Source of the DNA: Acridotheres tristis
Taxonomy: Eukaryota; Chordata; Aves; Passeriformes; Sturnidae
NCBI GenBank assembly: GCA_037013685.1
Contig: CM072886.1
Coordinates: 4,464,001 to 4,528,000 of the forward strand
Length of the DNA: 64,000 bases
Direction of reading: 5' to 3'
Shown here: positions 1 through 14,907 of the stretch, piece by piece
How positions within the stretch are numbered: the stretch's first letter is position 1
Layout: each line of letters starts with the position of its first letter
Made by a program: the position numbers and the translations under genes
The notes under the pieces: model-generated
The model's database searches: none
Seen by the model: only the letters and a program-made list of their open reading frames with translations
What the model was told of the DNA's origin: nothing

Positions 1-948
1 CTTTATTTAAGCACAAACATTTCTTAAACAAAAGGAGAATTTAGGGCTCTAAGAATAGTATTTTATAAGAGTTTGGACTAGCAGAACTGCAGTGCAAACA
101 TCCCTCTCCCCAGCTCATGGTCTGCAGTAGCTTCCTGAGTGGCATCATGGAAATCAGCAAATTAGGACAGTCCCGATCAAGATGAGCGTGTCTGATGTCT
201 TTAGCCTGTAAAAGACACTTCTACCTTTTAGCCTTGATCTTCCAGTTTGGTTCCTTTATTAACATTGCCAAAGGTCTGAAATGTAAGCTCATGAGTCCTT
301 GAAACAACAGAGGGACTTGCAGGGCATGCAGGTGATGTTCTGAGAACCCGAACGATGTTTTGAACTGGAGTGGCTGAAGCTCATGGCAGTAAGGTTAAAA
401 CTGCAATGGAAAACAGCATTTATCTTTCTGAATAAATGCAGGTGATAGCAATACCTAATTTGTTTGTACTGCTCTCACTTCTTGCCACACCAAAGAAAGA
501 ATTCATCTTGGGGCTTTATTTTCATATGCATGTTTTGTTTACATAACCAGTATGTTTTATCAGCAACAACCGATGCTAACTGACCAAGCAAGAGGGAAAT
601 TTTCATTCTGTGCATGGGGATATCACAGAAACAATGTGTTTGAAGCCTTGTACTTCAAAAATATGCCTGTGAGGAATGGAAAAATCCAGGCTCATATTGT
701 AAACACGTGAGTCACAACAGCTATTATCTCTTAAAAAATGGCATTTCAGCCCTTTGATTCAGTCATTGATGATTTCCCTTTTTAACTTGTGGTGCTTTCT
801 TACCCTTTTAAGAAACATCTGGACTAACCCTGGCTATTTGTAGAAATGTTTGCAATTCACAGATTAAAATAAATTAGACATAGAAAGGAGCCATGAAATT
901 ATCTTGTCCATTTCCTGAAAGCATATGAAATTGAAAAAGAATTGTGCT

Positions 949-972
949 AAATATATATTATATATATATAAA
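949..972. repeat. (TA)n-rich simple repeat
   Basis: Alternating T and A with one interruption, seen directly in the sequence. No function is inferred. Confidence 0.8.
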
Positions 973-3036
973 TGTGGAACTTTAGCTTATATACAATATG
1001 AAGACAAAACATGTCATGAATTTTCAATTGTAAGGCTGCTGAAGCATACTTTTTTTTTTAAAAAAAAGAGAAATTAAACAGATGACTAGCAAAAGCTCCA
1101 ATGAAGTTTGTGTAGGATTTATAGTTCTTTCTAGGCAGCTACCTTTCTGGAATTTGTAGATAAAATAGAAAAGATCTGGTTTTGAACAGTTTGAATTTGA
1201 TTCAATTTTCTAATGAGAGAGAGCTTTAAGTAAAAATAATTCCCTTTAGAAAAAATAATTAAAACTTCTGATGCCGATTAGGTTTTTTGGGCTGTTTTAT
1301 CTTCCTCACCATCCCCTACCCTTCTTTTATTTATCTTAAAAAAATAAATAAAAAATTGGGTACTTCTGTTGCCAGAATGGCTTCTCTTGGAAGATTTTAA
1401 GGAAGTCTGAGACTGTAAGGACAAAGCACAGAACAGCAGACAATGGGTTTCTTTAGACTGGGAAGGGTGTTAAAATAGGACAGGCATAAGTAGCCTTTCT
1501 AGCATGCACCCAGTTTGTGCAGCTGAAGGATTTTCTCAGTCAGAGGCAGAACCTTTGGCTTTAAAAACATTTGTGGACCTTCTGCCCTTGGTTTTGCCTT
1601 GTGGCTTTGTAAGTCCTTGTGATTTGCAGCCTACAAGTTTCACAGGATGACTTTGCACCGTGTGGAAAGTGGCTCCAGTGGTTATTTCAAACCTGCTGCT
1701 CCGTGATTTTCTTTGAAGTTTCTCCATTCTCATATTATCAGGAAAAGTCTTTCCCACTCACTGCCTTCACTGAGCTCATGATCATCTGGACCTCAACTAA
1801 CAGCCCACAACGTTCTCCCCTCTGCTTTAGAGACCTCGTCTGTGCTCTTCCTGCAGTCCTCATCAACCACTGGCTTTTGTTGTCCCCTTCAGCACTGGGA
1901 CAGGTTTCATTCTGGAGAAACAAAAATGGAAAGGACAAAAAAAAAAAAAAAACTCGGAGAATTCTCTGGCCACCCATACTGATGTCATTTATAGAAAGTG
2001 AAATTCTATTTGCTCGCACTGATGCTGAGTCACAAAGCGTTGGGCATAAGAAACTCGATTTGTGGGAAAGCTTCTAATTTCCTGTTTTGCAGGAAGAAGG
2101 GGATAAAACAAATGACATGAAGGGCAGAGGGGAAAGGAAAAAGGAAAATAAATCTAACAAAAGAAGAATGTCACAATACCCCAAACTCAAGGAAGGATAA
2201 TTCATTTTAGCCCTGCTTGTTCAAACTAGCAGTAACTCAGAGCATAATGTACAAGCTTCAGTAATTCATTCCTGTGTGATAGACTGTGATCAATGACAAT
2301 TTAATGAATTCATTTTAAAATGAAGTCAGAATAGGAGAGACAGTAGTTATTTGAAAGCATCCTTTACTCAGAGAAATTGAGTCAATAAATATGCTATTTG
2401 TCATGCAGAGTCCAGTTAGAGTCTTGTTTGCTAACAAAAATGCTGTCATCACAGAGCCTAATAGACACAAACTATCTGGAACTGTGCATTGTAAATAGAC
2501 AAATACCACCTGAAAGCAGAAAACAACGCTCGTGGCTGAACAAAGAATGGATCCTGCACACGTTGCTGAATGAAAAAGGGTAGCCCATCTCAAAATCTAC
2601 TATTTTGTTTATTCTGATTGAGTATTAATGGCCTGGTGGTGGCAAAAATACAAAGGCTGTCTTTCTTCTGCGAAATGAGTTTTAATTGTTGTGGAGTGAC
2701 AGCCTCTCTCACTGGAAAAACATGCCTCTAAAGTCACTTTAAATTGCAAAATACTGCTTCAGTGAACTTGGATGGATTTGTGCAGGCTACTAGAACAGGG
2801 ATAAGCTTCATCCTTTTTCAATCAGCAGTTTTACATTAATTTTCACAGCTATCCATGTTTTTTAGTGCAGATACAAGAAGGCTTTTTTGTTCGACTGTGC
2901 TTTTCATGCTTGGTTTTATTCATGTAAGTTGAAGAGATGTGGCAATTCTTACTTGTTTTCATTCAGGCAGAGACTGGAAGTGTTAACATTGAAGTACCAT
3001 CAGGACAAGATGATCAAACTTCACAGGTTTGGGTTA

Positions 3037-3105
3037 GAATCAAGAATAAAAGAATATCCTGAGCTGGAAAGCACAAGAATCATCGAGTCCAACTCCTGGA
3101 TGTTC
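3037..3105 (-). mobile_element. CR1 LINE 3' tail fragment
   Basis: The segment reads like the reverse complement of a chicken-repeat-1 3' end. Degenerate terminal repeat units (AGAATCAAGAATAAAAGAAT) come first, then a stretch containing CCTGAGCTGGAAAGCACAAG and ATCATCGAGTCCAACTCCTGG. CR1 is the dominant avian LINE and usually survives as short 5'-truncated 3' tails, as here. The sequence beyond 3105 is no longer recognisable. Identified from memory of the consensus, not by alignment. Confidence 0.7.
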
Positions 3106-3908
3106 AAATTGGTCTTGGATGAAAGGAGCCTGGTTTTCAGATATGACAAACTGGCAGCACTGGCTGTTCAGCATCTTGGAAGCTTGGTGTGATCTCATGA
3201 AGGTCCCAGAGCTTTTCCAGGCACATTTGGGCTTCTATTATCCTTCAGATTTCAGGGTGTGGAGGAAAAAAAATGCTCAAAAGTCCTGAGAGATATCTTG
3301 AGGATGCTATTTCCTATCCCAAAGGAAAATTAAAATTACATTACAGAAGACTAAGACAGAGATTATGAAGAATTTTTATGGGATTTGAAAATCTAAACTT
3401 GACCCTTCACTCTTTAAATTTGGAATAGAACAGCTGGGGCATTTTTAGATTTTGCATCACGTGGCCCGACTTCGCTGATTTAAATCTGCCTTGCACTCAT
3501 CTTAGGAACATTGTTCATCCACTCCCAGAGCTGCATTTTCAAAAATGAGTTAGGAATCTGAACCTCTGTCGCTTTCAATTAAACTTAAGCTTGTGTGAAT
3601 CTAAGTTACTCCTTAGTTTGGGTTTAGGATCCCAAATGACTAAAGAACTGAAGAATATTCCACAGTCTATATATAGATCCTGTTTAGATTTGATCATGTG
3701 TGATTCCTTATTGAAATTACAATTTCAGTAATTTTTGTTTTCCTTGATGTTCTATTAACCACATAAAAGCAGATGAAGATTTTCTTGACAATATATAACA
3801 TGTTACTTGGGTGTTGAGTTCGGGGTTTGGGTTTTTTTATTCTGATGGCTTTGTTCTTGCTTTTCTCGCACCGCTGACTTTTGATGACTTTTTTTTTTTT
3901 AATTTCAG

Positions 3909-3960
3909 CTGTTTCCACTACTAGGAGTAAAGACCAGTAAAGACAAAGCAGGATGAAAAG
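3909..3960 (+). other. SCN5A: 5' UTR segment of exon 2, with overlapping upstream ATG
   Basis: These are the 52 nt between the acceptor AG at 3907-3908 and the start codon. An upstream ATG at 3953 lies 8 nt before the main ATG and out of frame with it. It has A at -3 but A at +4. The main ATG has A at -3 and G at +4, the stronger context. Read through the splice to exon 3, the upstream frame runs 94 codons and then meets TAG, so it overlaps the start of the channel frame entirely. Confidence 0.75.
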
Positions 3961-4227
3961 ATGGCTGACTTCTTGTTACCACCGGGTACTAACAGCTTCC
4001 ACCGGTTCACGCCCGAGTCCTTGGCTGCCATCGAGAAGCGAATTGCAGAGAAGCTCGCCAGGAATGCCAAGCAGGAATACAGAGAGCAGCTGGGCGAGGA
4101 AGAGAAACCTCAGCCTCAGTTTGACTTGCAAGCTTGCAAGAAGCTGCCTGATATCTATGGGACTGTTTCTCCAGAGCTCATTGGGGAGCCCTTGGAGGAT
4201 ATCGACCCTTTCTATAGTGATCGTAAG
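3961..4227 (+). CDS. SCN5A: Nav1.5 exon 2: cytoplasmic N-terminus, residues 1-89
   Basis: The ATG at 3961 opens 89 complete codons and ends in phase 0 at donor AAG|GTGAGC. The exon encodes the cytoplasmic N-terminal domain. Family landmarks are [17 protein letters not shown] (residues 15-31), KKLPDIYG (61-68) and [18 protein letters not shown] (72-89). It is two residues shorter than the 91-residue human segment, with the difference in the variable acidic part around residues 35-50. This ATG was chosen because it starts the conserved MADFLLP segment and has the better initiation context. Confidence 0.95.
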
Positions 4228-5907
<1,680 letters not shown>

Positions 5908-8900
5908 TGATTTTCCTCCTCATGTATTTTATATGGGTTTTAAACACAGATGGATGGAAGTCAGAAACCATTTTATTTCATTAAGCTGTTTTAAATCTTT
6001 TGGCTGAATTTGTCTGCACAAGCAGAAATGCACTTGGATTTTCGGTTTGTTTCATTTTATATTGTTATGTGAGCTATAAAAACGACTGTATCATACGGCT
6101 GACATCAGATAATGTGAATTGCACTGGAGAGTGGTGGGTTTTCTCAGGATTAAAAGATGGGAAGAGACTGAGCATCTTTACTAAAGGGAAAGTGAGTGTA
6201 GTACCTCGGAAAGGGAGGGAACCAGGGGAAATCTGCACTGATGGAGAGTTTTCCTACCAAGCACTTCAGCAATCCCTGCCAGAGGTAAAACTCAGTGACA
6301 CTGTCTGCAGACATGATTTAATTTTGAACTGCTTCAGATCTGAACTTTTTTTTTTTTCTCCTGAAACAGAATATTTCAAAAATTGTTTTGTTGATTCATT
6401 TCTAGTTTGTTTATTGGGATATGTTATTCAACAAAGAAAAAAGGCACAGGCTGTCCTGCTGAACCTTCCAACGGAAGGGCAATGCCTGATTTCCTGTAGC
6501 TCTGGTTCTGAAGTCATGCAAGACACACTGCAGTGGTTGGTTTTGGATTGTTTTTTCCACACAACCCCAAAAACATTACATTCTGACATAGTCACATCTC
6601 TCTGGAAGGCCAAACTGACCCAAATGTTCAGCTTTGTGTGAACATTACTAAAAACACCTTTTTTCGTGACTTGGCAGCTTTCTCTAGGGTGCACATGGGA
6701 GACCAGGCAGTGATAATTCAAAGACTTCACACGTTGCTCTGATCATTCCGTGATGTTTCAGTGATGGAAATCCCTCATCTGCAATGCTCATGTCCACCAC
6801 AGACAATTAATAAATACTAAGTAGGTAGCATCTTAGAAACATTTTTTAATTATCAAATTTCAGGGGTAAAAAATAGGGAAATAAATCAGATTCCACTCCA
6901 TACTCCAGTGAGGAGAAAAAAAAAAGGTGATACTATAGAAATTCTTTCAAAAGGAAAAACAGGTGAAGCTTCTGATTGGAATAATTCTATGCAAAAATGA
7001 ATATGTGTTATCAGCCAAGATGTTATTATGGTTACTAAGAATACAGTGTAGAATTCTGCAGAAAGATTAGCTGGTGGATCAGATTATGTGTGCACACAAT
7101 TCAGCACATGCTGCTGCATACCTAGAGCCCAACCAAGTTTTTTAGGCACAGTTACCTCAGCACAGCCTTGCTGGAGTTAATCAAGGTCAATGCATTTGCC
7201 CAGGTAAGGCTAAGGGAAGAGTCTGAAAACTGAGCTTCTTAGAAAGAAATTGAGAATATTGCCTCCAGCTTTCGAGGCTTATTCTGCCTTCTCCTCACTT
7301 TTTTCTACATTGGCTGGTGAAGCCAAGAGGTCACAGGAATGTGTAGCACGGGAGCTACATGCTCTTGGTAGCAGCAGAGCAGAAGATGAATAAGCAAGAA
7401 ATCCTTATCACATTACTCCAAGGATAAAGACCACAGAGGAGAGCATTTGAAATAGCTGTCAGGAAAGAAATATGGTCAGATAAGGAGTGCAAAATTTTGG
7501 GAGTGGCAGGTCTCAATGCAAACATAAGTCTAGCTCCAGGAAGACAGAAATTATCACCTTGTGTTGATAATGTTGAGAGATCCAACAGCTCAGTCTTTGG
7601 CAGGCACAGGCAGGAGACAACAGCTCCAGCCCCAGCGAGACAGCAAAGATCCTGCATTAGGCACTGATTTGTGTTCTGTCAATAAAGACCTTTTGTATCA
7701 ACCTGAAATACAAAGGCCAAGTGGCTGAGCAGGCAGTCGATATCCCAGGCAGAAAAGAGCCCGAACCCGCAAGTACTCAAGCAGATAATATCACAGACAT
7801 GGACCTGGGAACCACATCTATCGTCTTGCGTGACTGTAATCAAGCAATCTTTATTTCCCCCAGGGCAAAAGCCTAAAAGGAGCATTAGCAAATGGGGCCC
7901 TGTCACGTAAATATCTGAAACAGCTTCTTTAGTGGATGCCATATTTCAATTTCCAGCCATTGAGTGCACCATGAAGGCCAACAGTGGAACAGAATAGAGA
8001 GGACAGAGTAAAGCTGTCCTATAAAGGAGCTGTGGGGGTCACATTTCTTGGTTTAGTAGCTGTATGTGGAGTTCTTCCTCTGAGATATCTGGCAGGATTG
8101 GTGCTGTGTTCACTGCTCATCCAGCCAAGCCTGAGAAGTCTAGTCTTTCAAAACATACACCCTTCCAAGGGGAAAGGCTTCCACAGCCTCCTAGTAATGT
8201 TTATTACAACTAATAACGCACCTTTAAACCCCTTCTAGGTATTTCTCCTTTTATTCAGAGTCTGTGAGGCCTCATGAAGGGTTCAGAGCTCACATGGCTG
8301 CCCAGAAGCTCCATTCCTGTCCCAGAGGAATGAGGAGTGCAGGATTGTATCCCCAATGGGATGAACAGTTTTTGTCTTCTGCATCATTATTAGCTGTTAT
8401 TAACATCTTTATTAACTATCTCCAATTAATTAGATTAAATCACTGGTAACATTTGCTTGATGCCTTATGTTTAAGAGACTCCTCTTAGTTCTCCTTGCTC
8501 TCAAGCCAAGGATGATTCTGTGGTGTCTTTAGTTTCTCCAAGCAGTTTTCTAGCCTGTATAAAATCTATACCAATTATAATTTCTAGTTTTTCTAGGGTT
8601 TATATCTAGTTTTTCTCATTTTGCCACTGATCCAGGCTAGAGGTTTTGCAAAAATTACCTTCCTTGTTGCTAGAATTATGGATTCTAGTGTGTCAGAAAA
8701 AAAAAATAATCCTCTTACAGAATTTCCAATTTTTGTCCATATTTTCTGCTAGCAGATTTCCTCCCATCTTATTTTGCACACTTTCCATAAGGCAAAATGA
8801 GACCTTGTGAAGCACCAATTACACATTCTATTCATTGTGACTAACCTTTGCTTGCACGTGTTATATGTAATTTGGCAATGATCACCTAAAGAGCCCCTAG

Positions 8901-11128
8901 TATTCAGTCTGCTAATTAACAATTATCCATCATAATGAAGTCTAGAATATAAGTATGCTGTGTTTGACTCGTTATCTTTGTGCTAGGAGATAAAATTTAT
9001 AAGTTTTAGAATCAGTTTGTGCAAAGGCTATTCTGTAACCTCAAATTGGAAATAATAGGTTTAATTTATTGCAGAAAGGATCCTGATGAGTAGCTTAGTA
9101 TATTTAGTTTGTGGGCTTTGAAAAATTTGATTTAATAGCAGTTCTAAGAGAGGGAATGGATGAAGCTGCTAATATAGCTTATCTCAGTTTTATCTTCTTT
9201 ACTTTGTCCTTTCTGAGTAGATCATCATCACTCTTTCTAATGCAAACAATATCATTTGATTTCAGGTAGGAATTCTAATTTTCATTCTGTAGGGATTTCT
9301 GTTTTATCTTTCTTATTTAATAACACAGACCACTAATTTTGGTGTATAACCAGCTGAAATATTTCATTCTTTTATGTTCTTTGTAGTTTTCAGCTTGGTC
9401 ATGAAACCCAGATTGACTGTGTAGTGCGTTTGTTGTCCCAGAGCTGACCCTTGTGTTTTCAACCTGTGTTCTCTGGTTTGTTCTCCCTGGTGCTTGAATA
9501 AGGAGGTGATGACACCTGCCTGTAAATGAGCATCTGGGAAAGCTGTTAGTTTCAGTTTATATCACAAGGAAACATAGAAAGTTTATATCATAAAGCATCT
9601 AGAAATCAAACTAATGACCCTAAATTCCGAGAGAGGAATTTATTTGCTTGGAATTAAAATATGCTATTTGTTTGACATGGTCTGAAGATACCACTCTGGT
9701 TTCGTGTGCTTCATCCATAGCTTTTCACTGTAGTTGAAAAAGTAATCCAGTGTTTTCTAGGCTAGCTGGAACTTAATAATTATTTTAACAAGAATGACAA
9801 AACTTACAGAAATATATCTGAAGCTGATGTGAGCAAATGTGAGTGGGTATCAGACATCCTTCCCAGTCCTTCAGCAGGAGGTGTTTGCCCAGAAGTGGAA
9901 GATGTTTGTGAGATGAGCAGTCCCTGTGAGTTCAATTACTGCTTTCTGTGGTGGCCCTGGGGAATCCACAGGTTGGTTACTACCAATTTAACCGTGTGGT
10001 TGCTTATGTGGCCCATTGGAAAACGTTCCACTCTGTATTCAGCAGAGATTTTGGCTCTGCAAAGGATAAGTTTCATACAAACGTTTCAGGACGTAGGTTT
10101 GAAACGAAATTCTTCAATCACTATTCTCAAACAAAAAAATAACACAAACTGAATCAACTACGTGGTGAAAAAAAACCAAACCATTTTTTTCCCAAGAAAA
10201 AGCAAAATAAATTTACATTTGGGTGTTACTTGTATTATAAACCTGCCTGTTGACTGGGTTGCAGGCTGTTTTCCTTTGCCTTATCTTCTGCACACACTTA
10301 AATTCTTTAGTTAGATTTTCCCAGTTGCACGGGACCAGTTACTGATGCAGGAGAATCCCATCATATTCTGTAATTTTTTTACAGAAAGCAGAATGTGCTT
10401 TTAGGAGAGCCCTCCAGTGAATTATGTTTTCAATATCAGGAATTTGATTTAGGGTGCTTTTTATGTTTATGGTTTCAGCTTAGCAGCAAATTGTGTGAAC
10501 TATGCACTTGGGAGGTTTGTTTCAGCCTCCAAATAGGGAATGTGGTCCCTCAGCTGAGGCAGAGAGCTCTGCAGACCAAGGCTGCCTGTTTGCCCAGCAG
10601 GTTTGCAGACCAAGCCTTAAAATTAGTGCTCTGAAACTCATATTTGCTTTTGGTGAAACTTTGTGCTGAAAGCGAGACCTCAACCCATTAAAGAGATTAG
10701 AGAGGCCAGATTTGTAACTTTCCCCGACTGCCTGAGAAATGTTTCAGGATAAAAAATGGAGTGGGAATTTGCAGACACAGGTTTTTCTGTGGATACTTAA
10801 ATGAGACTAATCCCTCTTTTCATACAAAGTTGTGCACCTATGCACATTGTCATCTGACCAACACAGCTGTAAATTTGGGGTATTGTGCTTTCAAAAGACT
10901 GCAGAGTCAGTACATTTGTTTACTGTATAAAGTATGTATAAAAGATGTAGGGAAAGGGGGAAAAGCAGCAGGGAAAATTCCCTCATTTTTCTGTTTATAT
11001 AATTGTCTCCTTATGCACTTGCAAACAAATGCTTATAGCTCTTGAAGCAACTTGCAAATTGTGATTGAGCTGTCACATCTTGTGTGAAATGATAAAAATT
11101 TATGAAGTCTTGTATCAAATGCGTTGTT

Positions 11129-11137
11129 TTCCTTAAT
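11129..11137 (+). promoter_or_regulatory. U12-type branch-point sequence
   Basis: TTCCTTAAT fits the consensus TTCCTTRAY recognised by U12 snRNA. The branch adenosine is at 11135 or 11136, about 13-14 nt before the AC terminus at 11148-11149, within the tight spacing this class requires. Confidence 0.9.
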
Positions 11138-11149
11138 TCACCTATTTAC

Positions 11150-11239
11150 ATTGTTCAGTATGTTTATTATGTGCACTATTTTAACTAATTGTGTGTTCAT
11201 GGCACAATCAGAGACTCCTTCATGGAATAAATACGTTGA
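11150..11239 (+). CDS. SCN5A: Nav1.5 exon 4: domain I S1, residues 129-159
   Basis: The exon is 90 nt, phase 2 to phase 2. It completes Ser129 and encodes [19 protein letters not shown] (S1, residues 130-148), then [10 protein letters not shown] (149-158) and two bases of Glu159. S1 is one of the voltage-sensor helices. The short S1-S2 extracellular loop differs most from mammals. The frame is open only if the preceding intron ends in AC at 11149, which supports the U12 assignment. The donor is GTAAGT. Confidence 0.95.
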
Positions 11240-14200
11240 GTAAGTATCCTTGCTGGTTTACATTTATCCCATCCTCACCTCATCCTTCCTCTTCCTTTTG
11301 TTGTGTTCTTATTTCCATCTTGTTTGCTGTTGTCTAATTTATTTCCAGTAATACTGACTGTGGTATCTGCCCTCACAAAATGTTTTTCCAAGTAGTTGTT
11401 TCACCCTGTGAAAACTCTTTTAGTAAGCAAACTAAAAATTTTACTCCATGAATCTCATGCTTATTGCCAAAGGCACCTTTTATGCTCTGTCTGGATGAAA
11501 TCACATATTGAGGACAACCCTGTTTGAAACTGGTCTGCCTTCCACAGTTCCCATGCAAGAGATTTGATGGCAGAATAGTTGAATTATTTCAGAGAATAGT
11601 TCCTGAACTGACTTACTTCTATCCTCGACCAGAAACTTAAGGGAAGCAAAAGTTTCACAGCAAGAGAAGTGTTCCGTTGTAATCATTGGCAGGAATAATT
11701 TATGAGCATCAAATTATCTGGGAACACCTCTATGAGAATTCTATCTTTTTAACTTGACAAGCCTTCAGGAAAAATAGCAAAGACACTGCTTGAAGGGGTT
11801 TTTTTTTTGTTGTTGTGGGTTTTAAAATTAATTTTAAAAGAGGTTAAGGGGCTTCAGTGAAATGAAAACCCATTTAATTTCTGTAAGTTGCTTAAAAAAT
11901 ATTCCTTTTAGAAACAGATACCAGATGCACAAGCTAATCAACCTACAGTGCATTAAACAATTATTTTGGCTCATTGAACCAATCAGAACACACTTTTTAT
12001 TTTTGACTGACATATGATAAACACAGCCATCTGCTGCTTCATAGCCTGGTGGTTGGTCTACTCAGGGCTGTGAGAAAAGACAGTAAAATGCCCTTATTTA
12101 GGTTCCATAAAATCATGCAGGACACCTCTTCTAGGCCATAAATTACTAATTATAGGCAGCACTGAACCAAATATTTCATCCCATCACAATAACATCCTAA
12201 TCCCAGGATGTTTCATGTATTTCTGTATAGTGTGGTACCTTCAAATATGTCTGTGGCTGTCCTTTCCCCTGATGCTGTCCTTTTCCTATTGAAAACTTTC
12301 ATAACCATTGCCATGATGTTTTCTGCTGAATCACGGATGTCTCATCCAAGTGATGATCTCATCAAAATTTGGTCAGCTGGTGTACAGCTGGGAATTCAAA
12401 TATTCTGGAGGGAAACACCAAAAATGCTAATATTGTGTCTTCTGCAAGCAGGAGAATGGGGATGATTTGATCAGTGCATCAAGCAGAGCATGCAGGAAAT
12501 GCAGAGCAGAAATGCAGATGGACTCATGCAGTGTGGAGTAAATCCTTCCATGTTTCCTCTTCTCCCATGTCCCCTCATATCTCTCAGCTTTTCCTCCTCA
12601 AGTGCATAGAATGAAATCAAAGTCAAGTACTTTGGAGTAGTAAAATAACCCAATGAACTGTAATTCAAATTGATTAATATTGGATTTGGAGAAGATACAT
12701 TTAATCCATTTTGTTCTGCTGTTTCAGAGACTCACAGGGGATGGAAGAATAACCTTGTGCAAATATTTGTCCTAGATCTTCCTTTAAAGCATTTTCCTCA
12801 CCATTTTGAAAAAAAAGGAATCAATACAACTTTCCCCCACTAAAAATTTTTTTAAGAGCCCTGACTTTTGTTGTTAAAGAAGCCATTCAGTAGCTGGAAG
12901 ACTTTGCCCGATCCATTTAGAATTAGATGATGATTATACAATCAATTAAACCCATCTGACATGCTGAATAAATGCAAGTGTTTATCATTTTAATGAGCTT
13001 ATGTACTGTTAAGTATTTTTTTTTCGTTCTTTGCATGTGTTTTCTGTGTGTATTGCTAAATACACATGCTTAAAGAGACTGTCACATGGGTGACCTATAT
13101 TCGAAATACCAGAGCAAAGCTAAGTAGGAGCTGTGAAAAAGTTGGATTCAAGATAATGCTCAGGTACATGGTCAAAGAGACACATTGAATGCTCACTGCT
13201 GCACCCAAACTGTCCTGCTAATCCCCATTTTAGGATGAAGCACACTGAGATTTTGTAACATATGTGAGTAGCACTACTTTGTGACACGATGGCAGGAGGG
13301 CATGAGATTTGTCACTGTGTGTATGCCCAGTTGCAGTTCAGTGGAATAAAGCTAAACATATTTTATGCATAATGTTCTTCCTTATATTGTCACCTTCAAT
13401 CACTCACACCTTTCTTCTACAAATAGGAATCTTAACTGTTACAATTTCATTTATGTGTGATGGCACAAATTGATGTTTAGGAAGTGAACAGAAAATTCAA
13501 GCCAGTGTTTCCAATGATAGCCCTCCATATCATGACTTATGAGATTTTTGTTTCTGTGGGTTTGAGGTGTTTGAGTTTTTTTAATCTTTGATATTATTAA
13601 GAATAATATTATTTAATATTTGGTATTTTTAAGCTTTGGTATCATCTGCATCTTCATTTGGAGAAAAGTGGTAGGGAATGTTGGTGGTAGACACAAAACA
13701 TTTATTTATTTTGTTAAGATATGGCCTAGAATACCCAGTCCATTGGTCTAGGTGTCTTGGGCAGCAACATTAAAAAAAAGCTGTTGAATGCCCTGAGCTC
13801 TGTCTCTGATGGCAGGTAGAGCTCTGGGTGAGCACAGAACTGAGAGCTATAAATCAGAGGCATTACTGTCCTCCACAGAGATTTTGCTAAATTTTATTAC
13901 AAGTGTCATCTTTATTATGAAAGGTAAGATCTATGTTCTAGCTCAGATCATCACAGTCAAGAGGCTGTCAGTAATAACTTAATTTACCAGGGGAAAAAAA
14001 ACAGCCTTGTGTCTCCTTTACTATCAGGCAGGTCAAAATTACTACATACAGTAGTCAGGTGGGAGTTTTCCAGTTCTTTTTCAGTGAGGACATTTTGTTG
14101 TTTAATTCTCAAGGCTGGTGTGATTTGCCACGGATAGTGAGACACAAGGGAGGTTGCAGGACAATTACACTTTCTAGCTGATAAAACCAAGTGGTGGCAT

Positions 14201-14778
14201 TTTTTAAATCTCCAAAATGGGGCAGGAAGAGATGAGAGGTATGAATGGAAAAACCACTTCCCTTCCACGTGGAGAAACAAGGGGTATGGCATAATGCTGC
14301 CCAGAGAGGTTGTGGACTTTCCATCCCTGGGAGTGCTCAAGACCAGCTTGGATGGGTCTCTGGTCAGTCTGGTCTAGTGGAAGGTTTCCTGCTCATGGCA
14401 AGGGGGTAGGAAGGAGATGTTTTTAAGTTCCTTTCCCACCCAAACCATTCCATGATTCCCTAATCCACTCTTCTTCCGCTGGAGAGGGCAGAGTTTCAGA
14501 AGTCCCATGGCACAGCTTAGCAGTGTAGTGTCCATACTTGACTTAATGAGTGAGGATTCATCAAGGGACACTCCATGCTGAAAATTATCTTCATTCTGAG
14601 ACTGTCCCGAGTATTTTGCTGTTCCTTACCTGTTCCTTGGTCCATGCACAAGGCTCTTCATGCACAGCCCAGTGCTGCAGCTGTGACTCACACGAGCAAC
14701 CCCAGAGTTGTGCCCCTGCAGTTTCAGCTGTCTACTGCTGGCTAATTCTCTTGTTTCTTTGGCCACTCTGTCCCCCAG
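11240..14778 (+). other. SCN5A: Intron 4 (GT-AG)
   Basis: The donor is GTAAGT and the acceptor CCCCCAG. The 3539 nt contain one recognisable mobile element, a CR1 tail near 14291-14462. Otherwise the sequence is AT-rich and without coding signal. Confidence 0.9.
14291..14462 (+). mobile_element. CR1 LINE 3' end fragment
   Basis: Characteristic CR1 3' UTR phrases appear in order: CTGCCCAGAGAGGTTGTGGA, CTTGGATGGGTCTCTGG, TCTGGTCTAGTGGAAGG, CTCATGGCAAGGGGG, TTCCTTTCCCACCCAAACCA and the terminal CCATTCCATGATTCC. The element is 5' truncated and diverged, with its 3' end at about 14462. Confidence 0.8.
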
Positions 14779-14907
14779 GTACACTTTCACTGGCATTTAC
14801 ACTTTTGAGTCATTGATAAAAATATTGGCGAGAGGATTTTGCATGACGGAATTCACCTTCCTTCGGGATCCCTGGAACTGGCTGGATTTCAGTGTTATTG
14901 TTATGGC
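14779..14907 (+). CDS. SCN5A: Nav1.5 exon 5: domain I S2 and start of S3, residues 159-202
   Basis: The exon is 129 nt, phase 2 to phase 2, closing Glu159 and ending two bases into Ala202. It encodes S2 ([20 protein letters not shown], residues 160-179, with the counter-charge Glu169) and S3 ([13 protein letters not shown], residues 189-201, with Asp195). These acidic residues pair with the S4 arginines in the voltage sensor. Met-Thr-Glu at 181-183 in the S2-S3 loop differs from mammals. The donor GTAAGT begins at 14908. Confidence 0.96.

Larger units (their letters stand above)
1..3908 (+). other. 3' part of intron 1 (5' UTR intron)
   Basis: No coding exon is recognisable. The stretch ends in a strong acceptor, a run of T followed by AATTTCAG at 3901-3908, which opens the exon carrying the start codon. 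In mammalian SCN5A the first exon is non-coding and separated from the ATG exon by a long intron, so this is inferred to be the end of that intron. It contains a TA-rich microsatellite near 949-972 and a CR1 tail near 3037-3105. Open frames here are short and show no family resemblance. Confidence 0.8.

Noticed and set aside
1619..2077. 152-codon open frame on the + strand in the 5' UTR intron
   Set aside because: It contains a poly-Lys from an A run, has no family resemblance, and is not flanked by convincing exon borders.
6000..6641. 213-codon open frame on the + strand
   Set aside because: It lies inside the U12 intron just after exon 3, has no recognisable domain and no splice signals, and composition looks intronic.
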